This document shows, one piece after another, positions 56,132 to 64,000 of a stretch of DNA of 64,000 nt. The notes below the pieces were generated by a model. The model ran no database searches. It was not told the DNA's origin and saw only the letters and a list, made by a program, of their open reading frames with translations. The position numbers and the translations under genes are program-made. The stretch covers positions 496,001 to 560,000 of the forward strand of contig JADJPF010000004.1 of the NCBI GenBank assembly GCA_016713405.1, written 5' to 3'. Source of the DNA: Blastocatellia bacterium (GTDB taxonomy: Bacteria > Acidobacteriota > Blastocatellia > Chloracidobacteriales > JADJPF01). Numbering within the stretch: the first letter of the stretch is position 1; each line of letters opens with the position of its first letter.

Positions 56132-56542
56132 CTAAATATCTAAAATAACTTCTGCCAACCAACCATTTTCAACTTTTGCCACCTGTAATGCATGATAAGT
56201 AATAGCCTTTACTTCATGATCCAAAATATGACGGCTAGGGTCAATCTTTTCTCCAGCAATGCTAGCCCTTAATCCTTTATCAGTAATATTTACTGTAAAT
56301 TTAGCAAATACTAAATGCTGTGTTTCTAAAATATAAAGCAATTCATTTAGCCAATCAAAAAATAAATATTGATAGTCTGTGCCATCTATTTGAATTTCAA
56401 GGGTTTCTTTAGGTGATATTTGATCAACATTTTCCACTACTAAAGAAAACATACCTAATGCTGCTTCAGCAAATAATGTATTAATATCTTTAGCTTTAAC
56501 ACGTAATCCTAAATCTGCTGTGTGTTCAAAAATTTCATACAT
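56132..56542 (-). CDS. Archease
   Basis: Archease speeds multi-turnover guanylation of RtcB. The 136-residue protein has the family pattern FEHTADLGLRVKAKDINTLFAEAALGMFSL, a central FDWLNELLYILE and a C-terminal DHEVKAITYHALQVAK, with metal-binding acids at the ends. It lies upstream of rtcB on the same strand, the expected pairing. Confidence 0.93.
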   Translation of the reverse strand: MYEIFEHTADLGLRVKAKDINTLFAEAALGMFSLVVENVDQISPKETLEIQIDGTDYQYLFFDWLNELLYILETQHLVFAKFTVNITDKGLRASIAGEKIDPSRHILDHEVKAITYHALQVAKVENGWLAEVILDI

Positions 56543-56577
56543 AAATGTTTGATTTTTCAGGCAAAAATTAAAGGCGA

Positions 56578-57558
56578 TTATTTACTTTGCACTTGATAAT
56601 TATCTCGGCTAGTTCTTATTTGCAAACCTGGACGTTTAACTTTAACCTCTAGTTTATGAGATTTATTAACTACCAAATCTTTAGGTAAGTGATAGGCTAA
56701 AGTATAACTAGCAGCAAACTCCTTAGCAATTTCCTCAAAACTTTATTGTAATTATTATTATCAAGAGAAAATCCCGTCCACCTGTAAGAGTAGTTATGCC
56801 TGCAATATCTAATAAAGTTGGCAGGCGGTCTTTTTTCCCTTGAGTAATTAGAGGAGAAAACGAAGGAATGGTAATGCTATAAATGCTTGTGCCTGAAACT
56901 TTTGCACGGGCTATAAGCTCTTTTTTATCAATAATACTTGAACTATCAAAACCATCTGTTATTACTACAATAACTGGACGAAGACGCTTTTTATCACGAA
57001 TAGTAGGAGCTTTTTTTAGCATAGTGATGGCTCGGTCTAAAGCATCATAAATTCTAGTTGAGCCGCCATAATCTTTGATTTTATTTAACTTATCGCCAAG
57101 TTTTTTATGGTCACTAGTAAAATCTTGTAAGATATTGACTTGATGATTAAAACCCATCAAAGCACAAAGTGAAGTTTTATCTAATTGTTCAACAAATTTT
57201 TTATTGATTCACGCTGCAAAATAATTTCTTCTTCTGAAAGGCTGCCAGAAAGGTCAAGGGCGATTACAAGAGCTAAAGAAGTGTTTTGTAATTTGGAAGT
57301 TGGTTGAAAAAATTCAATTGGGCGTAACTCTCCATCCTCGCGTAATTCAAAGTCTGCGGCTGCTAAGTCTAAAACATAATTTCCTTTTGCATCACTAACA
57401 GTAACATCTAGGGCAACTAAATCTGCTCCTATTTTTATTAGTAATTCTTCAGACTCTTTTGTTTTGTTTAGCTGAGATGACTGTATTTGACCTAATATTA
57501 CTTGTGGCAACACTAGCATTAATAAACAAGCAGTTAGAAGAAAAATTTTTTTACACAT
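56578..57558 (-). CDS. VWFA-related acidobacterial-type secreted protein, with three frameshifts
   Basis: The protein starts with a signal peptide (VILGQ). The N-terminal beta domain (ADLVALDVTVSDAKGNYVLDL..DFELREDG) and VWA domain (IALDLSGSL MIDAS; VITDGFDSS) are typical. Three 1-base T deletions (57184 region, T4 to T3; 56775 and 56744 regions, T5 to T4) break the frame. Adding them restores 327 residues ending VKRPGLQIRTSRDNYQ, with the tail FEEIAKEFAASYTLAYHLP as in the family. It leads the archease/rtcB run by 35 bases, so a stress link to RNA repair is possible but speculative. Confidence 0.85.
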
Positions 57559-57737
57559 AGTTAAATTTTATTTATTAGAGTTGTTTATTAGAATGTTATC
57601 GCCGCTAACGAATCTTTTAAGAATATTGTTCTTAGCTTTAATCTTAGCAAAATAATACCAGAAAATTATTGACGTAGACTACTATTAAAGTTAGCCTTCA
57701 TTCATACCCATCCTTAAAAATTTTAGGAAAAATTATT

Positions 57738-60545
57738 ATGCGTAATTCAATAAAATTTTTTTCTTTTTTATTAATAACTTTATTTGTTTTAATAGGATGG
57801 CAAAATAGTATTTTAAGTAGTGCTTATGATGAGCGTCCACAAGTAACAGAGATCGCTAAAGAGACTTTACCCGCAGGACAAGTGCCACAATTAGTACTAA
57901 ATAGCCAAAAATTATCAAAAATAAAAAATAGCGAACGTCTTAACTTAACTATTTCTTTTAAGAGCAGCCAGGAAAAAGAAGTAAGACAATTAATTACAGA
58001 ACTTTATGATCCAACATCGCCAAATTATCATAAATGGATTAGCCCAGAGGAATTTGGCCGACGTTTTGGACTCTCAGAATCAGAATTTAATTTTGCTTTG
58101 GATTGGCTAGCTAATCAAGGTTTTACTATTGACCAGGCCTGGCCCAATCGTCTAGCCATTAGTTTTAGCGCGTCAGCCGAACAAGTAGAACGTGCCTTTA
58201 AGCTAGAAGTCAATCAATATCAAGACTCTAGCCAGCGCATTTTTTATTCTAATGATCGTTTGCCTAAGCTACCAGAACGCCTATCTAAAATTACTAGCAA
58301 TATTCATGGGCTAAATAATGCTTATCTTTATCAAACCTATAGCCAGTTTAAGCCTTTTCCAGAAGAGCAACAAAAGCAAATACAAGGTTTTATTAAACAA
58401 GGTAAAAAAATAGATACAAATGCTCAAAGTGGTAATAGTCCAATTTTCTTTGGCCCAGATGATTTTAATCTAGCCTATAACATCAACCCCTTAAAACAAG
58501 CAGGTCTTCGCGGTCAAGGTCAACGTGTAGGAATTATTATTAATTCTAATGTGTTAGACACAGATATTAATTTACATCGTCAGCTTTTTGACCTTCCACG
58601 AACACTAGTAAAACGCTTTGTTCCACCAGGTCTAGAAATGGCTCCTGTAAGATTTCAAGGCGAGGCAGAACTAGATATTGATTCAATCTCTTTGATTGCT
58701 CCAATGGCAGATATTGAGCTTATTTTAATTCCTGAACTTTCTACAGCTAATATTTTTCTAGCCGAACAATTTATTGTTAACACCTTAAAAACACCTATTG
58801 TTAATGAAAGTTTTGGAGGGTGTGAAGCTAATGTTTTTGATCCAGCCGAACAAATGTTGATGCTACAAGGTGTTGCTCAAGGCATAGCATTCTTTATTGC
58901 TGCTGGAGATGAGGGAGCAGAATGTTTTCCAGGTGGAACAGCAGGACAATCTGCAATTAATTGCCCTGCTTGTTATGATGGTGCAACGGCTGTAGGCGGT
59001 ACACAAATTATTGGAGAATATGATTTTTTTGGCGATCTTAAAAGAGTTCTCCAAGAAAGCGTTTGGAATGAACCACCTGGAGTAAGGTTTAATTGTGATG
59101 GTCAACCTATAACAAATGGTGGTGGTGCTACAGGTGGTGGAGTTAGTAATAAAATTGCTCGTCCTGATTATCAAAATACCGCTAGCGGTTTTGCAGGTGG
59201 TCTTCCTGCGGGAGAAAAACGCTTAATTCCAGATGTTGCGCTGTTAGCTGGTTCACCTGGCACAGCAGTTGTCATTAATGAACGGGGCTTTATTACATCT
59301 GGAACAAGTCAGTCTGCTCCACTTTGGGCTGGAATAATGGTTTTAATTAATCAATCAAAAGGCTCTGTCCAAGGTTCTCCTAATGCAGAAATTTATCGCT
59401 TAGCAGCAGAACAATTTAGAAATGCTGGCCCGGCAGTATTTACAGATATTACTTTTGGTAATAATAACACTATGGCAAGACTACCTTGCGCACAAACTGG
59501 TGCAACAGGCTTTTTAGCTACTCTTGGATATGATTTAGTCACGGGCTGGGGTGTACCTAATGTAGATCTACTAATTAAAAATTTTGCTAATACACCTGAT
59601 ATTACTAGTCCTATAGTTAATGTTACTGCTCCAACAGAAGGTATAACCTTACAAGCAAACCAACAAGTACAAATTACTTGGCAATCGAGCGACAACAAAG
59701 CTATTCAACGCCATAATATTACTTTATCAACCGATGGCGGAACAACATTTCCATTTACTATTGTGGAAAATTTAATGGGCAATGCACAAACTTTTATTTG
59801 GACAGTGCCTAACTTGATGACTGATCAAGCTCGTATAAGAGTTAGCGCAATTGATGAGGCTGGAAATAATGGATTTGGCATTAGTACAGGAAATTTTGCT
59901 ATTTCTAATACTCAAGCAGGTTTTAGCTTAGAAGTTACTCCAGGACAACAAACAATTATTGCTGGTGAAACCAGTAGCTTTACAATTAATACACAATCAA
60001 TTGCTAACTTTAAGTCTGGCATTAGTTTATCTGTTAAAGTCCAACCAATTGATTCAGGGGTTAATGCTTTTGTACCAGAAAATTTATTAATTCCTGGAAA
60101 TAGTGCTAAAGTAACTATTACTAGCAGTCCTAATGCTAAAGGCGATTATAGCTTAACAATTGTTGCTACAGCTTCAGGTGAAAATCAAGAGCAAATTTCT
60201 AAAACAGCAAGTGTAGTGCTTAAAGTAGTACAGCCAGATTTTGCTCTAACTTTTGATAATCCTCAAATGCGCCTTAGTAGAGGGCAAAAAATAACTGTTC
60301 CATTAAAAATTGATAGAATTGCTAATTTTGCAGGTAGAATAACAATAACTGGGCCAAATAGTAAAGATACTAGTTTATTAAAATTAAACCTTTCACCATC
60401 AACCCAAATAACAGCGGAAAATAGCGTAAGCTTTTCTCTAAAAGCAAAAAGAAGTGGGCCAATAGGCTTGCAACCTCTTGTTTTTACTGGTAAAGATGAA
60501 CAAGGGCGAATTCGTAATGTAACGCTTAACTTGTTGATAGAGTAA
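57738..60545 (+). CDS. Secreted S53 (kumamolisin/sedolisin) peptidase with Ig-like C-terminal domains
   Basis: The 935-residue precursor has a signal helix (about 6-24), a pro-kumamolisin activation domain (about 60-200, SPNYHKWISPEEFGRRFG), and the S53 catalytic domain (about 235-618). The catalytic Glu309 and Asp313 lie in GEAELDID, the oxyanion Asp391 in AAGDEGAE and the nucleophile Ser524 in SGTSQSAP. The Ca-binding end is TFGNN...GYDLVTGWG. About 310 residues of Ig-like beta domains follow. Such enzymes are acid-active secreted endopeptidases. All catalytic residues are present. Confidence 0.93.
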   Translation: MRNSIKFFSFLLITLFVLIGWQNSILSSAYDERPQVTEIAKETLPAGQVPQLVLNSQKLSKIKNSERLNLTISFKSSQEKEVRQLITELYDPTSPNYHKWISPEEFGRRFGLSESEFNFALDWLANQGFTIDQAWPNRLAISFSASAEQVERAFKLEVNQYQDSSQRIFYSNDRLPKLPERLSKITSNIHGLNNAYLYQTYSQFKPFPEEQQKQIQGFIKQGKKIDTNAQSGNSPIFFGPDDFNLAYNINPLKQAGLRGQGQRVGIIINSNVLDTDINLHRQLFDLPRTLVKRFVPPGLEMAPVRFQGEAELDIDSISLIAPMADIELILIPELSTANIFLAEQFIVNTLKTPIVNESFGGCEANVFDPAEQMLMLQGVAQGIAFFIAAGDEGAECFPGGTAGQSAINCPACYDGATAVGGTQIIGEYDFFGDLKRVLQESVWNEPPGVRFNCDGQPITNGGGATGGGVSNKIARPDYQNTASGFAGGLPAGEKRLIPDVALLAGSPGTAVVINERGFITSGTSQSAPLWAGIMVLINQSKGSVQGSPNAEIYRLAAEQFRNAGPAVFTDITFGNNNTMARLPCAQTGATGFLATLGYDLVTGWGVPNVDLLIKNFANTPDITSPIVNVTAPTEGITLQANQQVQITWQSSDNKAIQRHNITLSTDGGTTFPFTIVENLMGNAQTFIWTVPNLMTDQARIRVSAIDEAGNNGFGISTGNFAISNTQAGFSLEVTPGQQTIIAGETSSFTINTQSIANFKSGISLSVKVQPIDSGVNAFVPENLLIPGNSAKVTITSSPNAKGDYSLTIVATASGENQEQISKTASVVLKVVQPDFALTFDNPQMRLSRGQKITVPLKIDRIANFAGRITITGPNSKDTSLLKLNLSPSTQITAENSVSFSLKAKRSGPIGLQPLVFTGKDEQGRIRNVTLNLLIE

Positions 60546-60599
60546 TCTTTACTAATGATGTTTAACCGCTACAAAAATAAATATTTAGGGGGAAATTTT

Positions 60600-61862
60600 A
60601 TGTTAAGAGCTATTATTACAAGTGTTATTGCTGTAATGTTGCTTTTGGTAGTTGGTAGCCCAACAATGGCTAATGATAAAAAGCCAAATAGTCAAAAAAC
60701 TAGTAAACGGGTTGCTTCTCTAAAAGCTTTAGATTTGAGCAATAGCTCAGGAATTGCTAAGACCTTTGTTAAAGTAGGGAAAAAGCTAGTACAAAATTTT
60801 CAAGTTATTGCTGTTGACCTACAACCTAATACAGAATACCGATTAGAAGTTGATGGTATTGCTATTGATAACAAATTATCTAATAAATTAGGAACTGTAG
60901 AATTTTCTTATAGCTCTAAAATTGATAAAGATGAATTAGGCGATTTGGAAGCGTTACCACAACAAATTGCTATAGTAAAAGCAATTAAGAATGTTCGTCT
61001 TTATCAACAAGATACTTTAGTTCTTAATGGTGATTTTATAGCTAGTGTAGACGATGAAACAGCCTCTAATCTAGTTATTCCAAATGTCACAATTGAAGCA
61101 GGCAAAACAGTCACCTTAAATGTAAGTGTTACTGATCCTCAAGGCTCACCCGTAACTTTAACAGTAGCTTGTGATCGAGGTAATTTTGTAACTGTAACGG
61201 GTCTAACTTTAACAGTATCTCCTCAAATGGGAGATGTTGGTCAAACAGTTTGTACTGTAACGGCTTCTGACCCAATAAATTTATCTACTAGTGCTTCATT
61301 TGTTATTACTGTAACACCTGCTAACCGTGCGCCAATGATTGCTACTATTGCAGATCAAAGGGTTAGATTAGGTGCTACATTAAGAGTCACTGTTCAAGCT
61401 AGTGATCCAGATGGAGATCCACTAAGATTTGCTGCACCTACTGCACCACTTTCTTTAATAAATATTGGTACAAACACGGATGGATCAGCTATTTTAACTT
61501 TTGTTCCTACAGCACTTAATCAAGGTGGTCGAGTAGTAGTACAAGTTATTGACTCTCAAGGTCTTAGCGCACAAACAAGCTTTAATTTAACTGTTGATCC
61601 TAATGTAATAATTAGTTCTGTACTAAGAGAAAAGAACCTGTTATTTGTTGCTGGACAAGGTTTTGGCACTAGTGGGGTTAGAGTCATGATTAATGGTCAA
61701 GACTTAAGTGCTAGGGTAATTGGTCAAACCGATACTACTTTAACCATTAAAGGAGCTAGAAGAAAAGCTAATCTTAGAGCAGGAACAAATCAGCTAGTAG
61801 TTACTGCTAATGGTATTTCAGCCACATTTGTTTTTAGTTTAAGAGACTTAAACACGCCATAG
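60600..61862 (+). CDS. Secreted Ig/cadherin-like and IPT/TIG protein
   Basis: From ATG 60600 (AGGGGG eight bases upstream) the precursor is 420 residues with a signal peptide (to about TMAND). A Ca-type or Ig-like putative domain (NVTIEAGKTVTLNVSVTDPQGSPVTL; ANRAPMIATIADQRVRLGATLRVTVQASDPDGDPLRF) and an IPT/TIG-like end (GQGFGTSGVRVMINGQDLSARV) follow. It is likely extracellular and adhesive. It follows the S53 gene by 54 bases, so the two may be co-secreted. Confidence 0.8.
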   Translation: MLRAIITSVIAVMLLLVVGSPTMANDKKPNSQKTSKRVASLKALDLSNSSGIAKTFVKVGKKLVQNFQVIAVDLQPNTEYRLEVDGIAIDNKLSNKLGTVEFSYSSKIDKDELGDLEALPQQIAIVKAIKNVRLYQQDTLVLNGDFIASVDDETASNLVIPNVTIEAGKTVTLNVSVTDPQGSPVTLTVACDRGNFVTVTGLTLTVSPQMGDVGQTVCTVTASDPINLSTSASFVITVTPANRAPMIATIADQRVRLGATLRVTVQASDPDGDPLRFAAPTAPLSLINIGTNTDGSAILTFVPTALNQGGRVVVQVIDSQGLSAQTSFNLTVDPNVIISSVLREKNLLFVAGQGFGTSGVRVMINGQDLSARVIGQTDTTLTIKGARRKANLRAGTNQLVVTANGISATFVFSLRDLNTP

Positions 61863-61881
61863 TATTAACTAATAAAACTTA

Positions 61882-61918
61882 AAAATAAGGTGGGTATTTT
61901 GCCCGCCTTATTTTATTT
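61882..61918 (+). terminator. Intrinsic terminator
   Basis: AAAATAAGG.GGG pairs with CCC.CCTTATTTT (one mismatch) and is followed by an A/T-rich T run. Confidence 0.85.
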
Positions 61919-61976
61919 ATAGATAATTTTTATAGAATAAATAAAAATAGCTAAATAAATTAGCCCAGGAGGAAAA

Positions 61977-63665
61977 ATGAACGAAGCAACACAAGAAGCA
62001 ATAGAATGGTTTGAAGTAGAAGTCCGACATGGAGTGCTAAAAGGATTTTTTGACGTTGCTCAACTTATACCAGCTTTTCAACGAATGAAGCCAAGTTTAC
62101 ATCGATATTGTGATAAAAACGAAGTAATTGACGTTGATGCTATGTTATATGCTACAGCAAGACTTCCAGAGGATATTCACGAGGTACGGGAAATTTTGTT
62201 ACAAAAGAGTGTTCCAAATAATTTTTCCCAACAACCTGGGATAGTTTCTCTACATTCTCCATCTAGGAGGCGTGCTGCTTTTAAGATAGGCCCAGAAACC
62301 ATAATAATTGTTGTTAGAGATGAAATAACAGAATTACTAGATTTGATGTCTATTGTGACTAGTTATTTTATTGAAGCAACAAAGATCTATCGCTTGCTAG
62401 CAGGTCGTCCACTTCTTGAAGAAATTCGCCAAATAGCTACAAATAGTTCTGATGCAACGCTAGAAAGACGTAATCGCCTTATAGCTCGCCTAGCCTTTGA
62501 TCTAGGGACAACAGAAGAATCTCTTCGTCTTTTAGATCATAAATGGGATGGAGAACTCTTTGTTCGCCTTCAGTATATTGCAGAACACCTACCAACAATT
62601 TTTATTCGTATGCACCGGGCTTTTAATGATAATAATTCCCGTAATCCAGCACGTAAATGGTGCCAAAGAATTGCTGATTTTGTTGGAGAAGTTTCTGGTT
62701 CTGAACAACGCCCAATACATATTATTTCTAGCAATACTCATAGCACAGTCAATGTGCTTTCTGGTTATGCTCGCCTTCATCAAGATAAAGTGCTAGCCTG
62801 GGGACGCGAACAATCCACAGATAAAAGCTCATTAGATTTAATTGAGCGACATGTTAACACTATCCATCACACCAATTTAATTTACTATCTAATGAAAGGA
62901 TACTTAAGAACACAACCTGAAATTAGAGCAGCAAAACAGGCTTATGATGAAAGTCTAGGAATTACAGTTTTGCCTGATATTTTTATGGTAGGTATTGATT
63001 GTCAAGTAATTGATCTAACTAAAATAGACTTTAATCTAGTTGATCCTAGGCTTAACCTAGATATTAAAAAATTAAAGGAAACACATCCAGTAATTATTAA
63101 TTTTGATTATGCTTTTGGAGAACAAGCTGGAACAATAATTGAAGAATTAATTATGACTTTTCAAAAACGTATTCATAGTTTTTCTATTATGGGTAAAGCT
63201 GGAACTGTTGTAGGTGAGCGAGGTGGAATTATGATTCCATCTTATTTGCTGCAACAAGGACGCAATGAAATTTATGATTTTCCTAATGGTAATGGTTTAA
63301 ACCGAGAAGATTTTGCAGATGTAATTGCTGATAGCCGAGTTTATACTGATGGGCCAATGCTAACAGTGCTTGGTACAGTCCTTCAAAATAATTCTATGCT
63401 AAATGAATATTATGAAAAATGGCATATTTTAGGGCTAGAAATGGAAGGAATACCTTATGTTCGTAAACTTCACCAATGCAATAAATTAGGCTATTTACGA
63501 GATGATATTATGGTGAATGTTGCTTATTATGCTTCTGACGCACCTTTAATACCAGGTGAAACCCTTTCTAGGGAATTAAGTTTTGCTGGAGTTGATGCTA
63601 CTTATGGAATAAATTTGGTGATTCTTAATAAGTTATTGGGTTGTCACCCATGCATATTAACTTAA
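61977..63665 (+). CDS. Uncharacterised protein with nucleoside-phosphorylase-like C-terminus
   Basis: The 562-residue protein is not recognised as a named enzyme. Residues about 1-330 are helical. The C-terminal 230 residues resemble the purine-nucleoside-phosphorylase/MTA nucleosidase fold: FDYAFGEQAGTIIEELI, SIMGKAGTVVGERGGIMIP, GPMLTVLGTVLQN, and LEMEGIPYVRKL, whose E-M-E is the ribose-binding pattern of that superfamily. AGGAGG precedes the ATG. A cytoplasmic nucleotide-related role is inferred only from this resemblance. It stands alone after a terminator. Confidence 0.7.
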   Translation: MNEATQEAIEWFEVEVRHGVLKGFFDVAQLIPAFQRMKPSLHRYCDKNEVIDVDAMLYATARLPEDIHEVREILLQKSVPNNFSQQPGIVSLHSPSRRRAAFKIGPETIIIVVRDEITELLDLMSIVTSYFIEATKIYRLLAGRPLLEEIRQIATNSSDATLERRNRLIARLAFDLGTTEESLRLLDHKWDGELFVRLQYIAEHLPTIFIRMHRAFNDNNSRNPARKWCQRIADFVGEVSGSEQRPIHIISSNTHSTVNVLSGYARLHQDKVLAWGREQSTDKSSLDLIERHVNTIHHTNLIYYLMKGYLRTQPEIRAAKQAYDESLGITVLPDIFMVGIDCQVIDLTKIDFNLVDPRLNLDIKKLKETHPVIINFDYAFGEQAGTIIEELIMTFQKRIHSFSIMGKAGTVVGERGGIMIPSYLLQQGRNEIYDFPNGNGLNREDFADVIADSRVYTDGPMLTVLGTVLQNNSMLNEYYEKWHILGLEMEGIPYVRKLHQCNKLGYLRDDIMVNVAYYASDAPLIPGETLSRELSFAGVDATYGINLVILNKLLGCHPCILT

Positions 63666-64000
63666 GACATAAAAAAAGAAAAAAAAGCAGGTTGTGTTAT
63701 AAAAAAGTTGGCACTTGGTTTGTAAATCAATTTAACAAAGGGCTGCAACTGTATTACCAACTTTACTGAAACACGACCGACATTGGCATTAACTTGGCTA
63801 TAGCTAAATTAATTAGAAATAATTAAAACTAATTAATAAATAGTAGTTATTACCTAAAATAATTTTATTGTATAGTAGCGGCTAGTAGTGCAACTTCTAC
63901 ATTTTAAGGTTAGGTAGACAAGCATTTATAATTAGCTTTGTAAGCCTTTGGCTACCTCCAAAATACTTATCATTTTTATTGGCGTATTGATGCACAGATT
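63666..64000. other. Intergenic end of window
   Basis: The stretch starts with A-rich runs (to about 63690) and then has no supported gene, RNA family or terminator that I can identify. Confidence 0.5.

Noticed and set aside
34478..57558. True pseudogenisation of hemA, nuoB and rtcB
   Set aside because: Both sides of each break keep conserved motifs and coding character, there are no in-frame stops apart from the shift, and each full length is restored exactly.
58863..59174. Minus-strand frame inside the S53 peptidase gene
   Set aside because: It has no ribosome site or recognisable domain and lies fully within a well-supported gene.
1..64000. CRISPR array, prophage or integrated plasmid
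   Set aside because: No regularly spaced repeats with spacers, integrase, capsid or conjugation genes were seen.

Overview
The window is AT-rich, gene-dense bacterial chromosome. Several secreted von Willebrand A (VWA) proteins of the 'VWFA-related' type common in Acidobacteriota, a secreted S53 (kumamolisin-type) peptidase with Ig-like tails, a TerC-type membrane protein and NuoB suggest an acidobacterium, perhaps a low-GC Blastocatellia-like lineage. That placement is inference; no rRNA is present. I saw no tRNA, rRNA, CRISPR array, prophage or transposase.

Layout. 0-5.8 kb: acyl-CoA genes (partial enoyl-CoA hydratase, AtuA-like small protein, glutaryl-CoA-type dehydrogenase), guaB and a 5'-nucleotidase. 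6-10 kb: an ECF sigma factor / VWA / zinc-finger anti-sigma / secretin-like operon. 10-20 kb: TerC, two small hypotheticals, an M23-fold protein, hemC, a VWA protein, a phosphodiesterase and a rifampicin-phosphotransferase-like dikinase. 19.6-20.3 kb: a gene-poor stretch with twin palindromes, six tandem 11-bp repeats, a candidate promoter and an orphan terminator. 20.3-30 kb: an HTH-sigma-GGDEF-like fusion, OPT transporter, aroB, dtd, atpCD and glycerate kinase. 30-38 kb (minus strand): a polysaccharide-type set, kptA, hemA and a HemX/CcsA-like gene, headed by an HU-actin fusion gene. 38-50.7 kb: VWA, PilZ/zinc-ribbon, a giant tubulin-like protein, membrane proteins, a receiver and a GAF coiled-coil protein. 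51-64 kb: nuoB, lipid genes (acyltransferase, lipid kinase), rtcB and archease, a third acidobacterial VWA protein, the S53 peptidase, an Ig/TIG protein and a phosphorylase-like protein.

The most interesting biology is the neighbourhood at 36.6-50.8 kb. It puts an HU domain fused to an actin-like ATPase next to VWA, PilZ/zinc-ribbon, small membrane and tubulin-like proteins, and could be an undescribed membrane-linked cytomotive or stress system. The second candidate is the HTH-sigma-degenerate GGDEF fusion with its repeat-rich upstream region.

One caveat governs the whole annotation. At least nine genes, including hemA, nuoB, rtcB and ccsA, are broken by about fifteen 1-2 base indels, mostly in homopolymers. 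Correcting each restores a full-length, family-consistent reading frame whose length is a multiple of three. This is the signature of uncorrected long-read consensus error rather than gene decay, so those genes are described as single CDSs with frameshifts.
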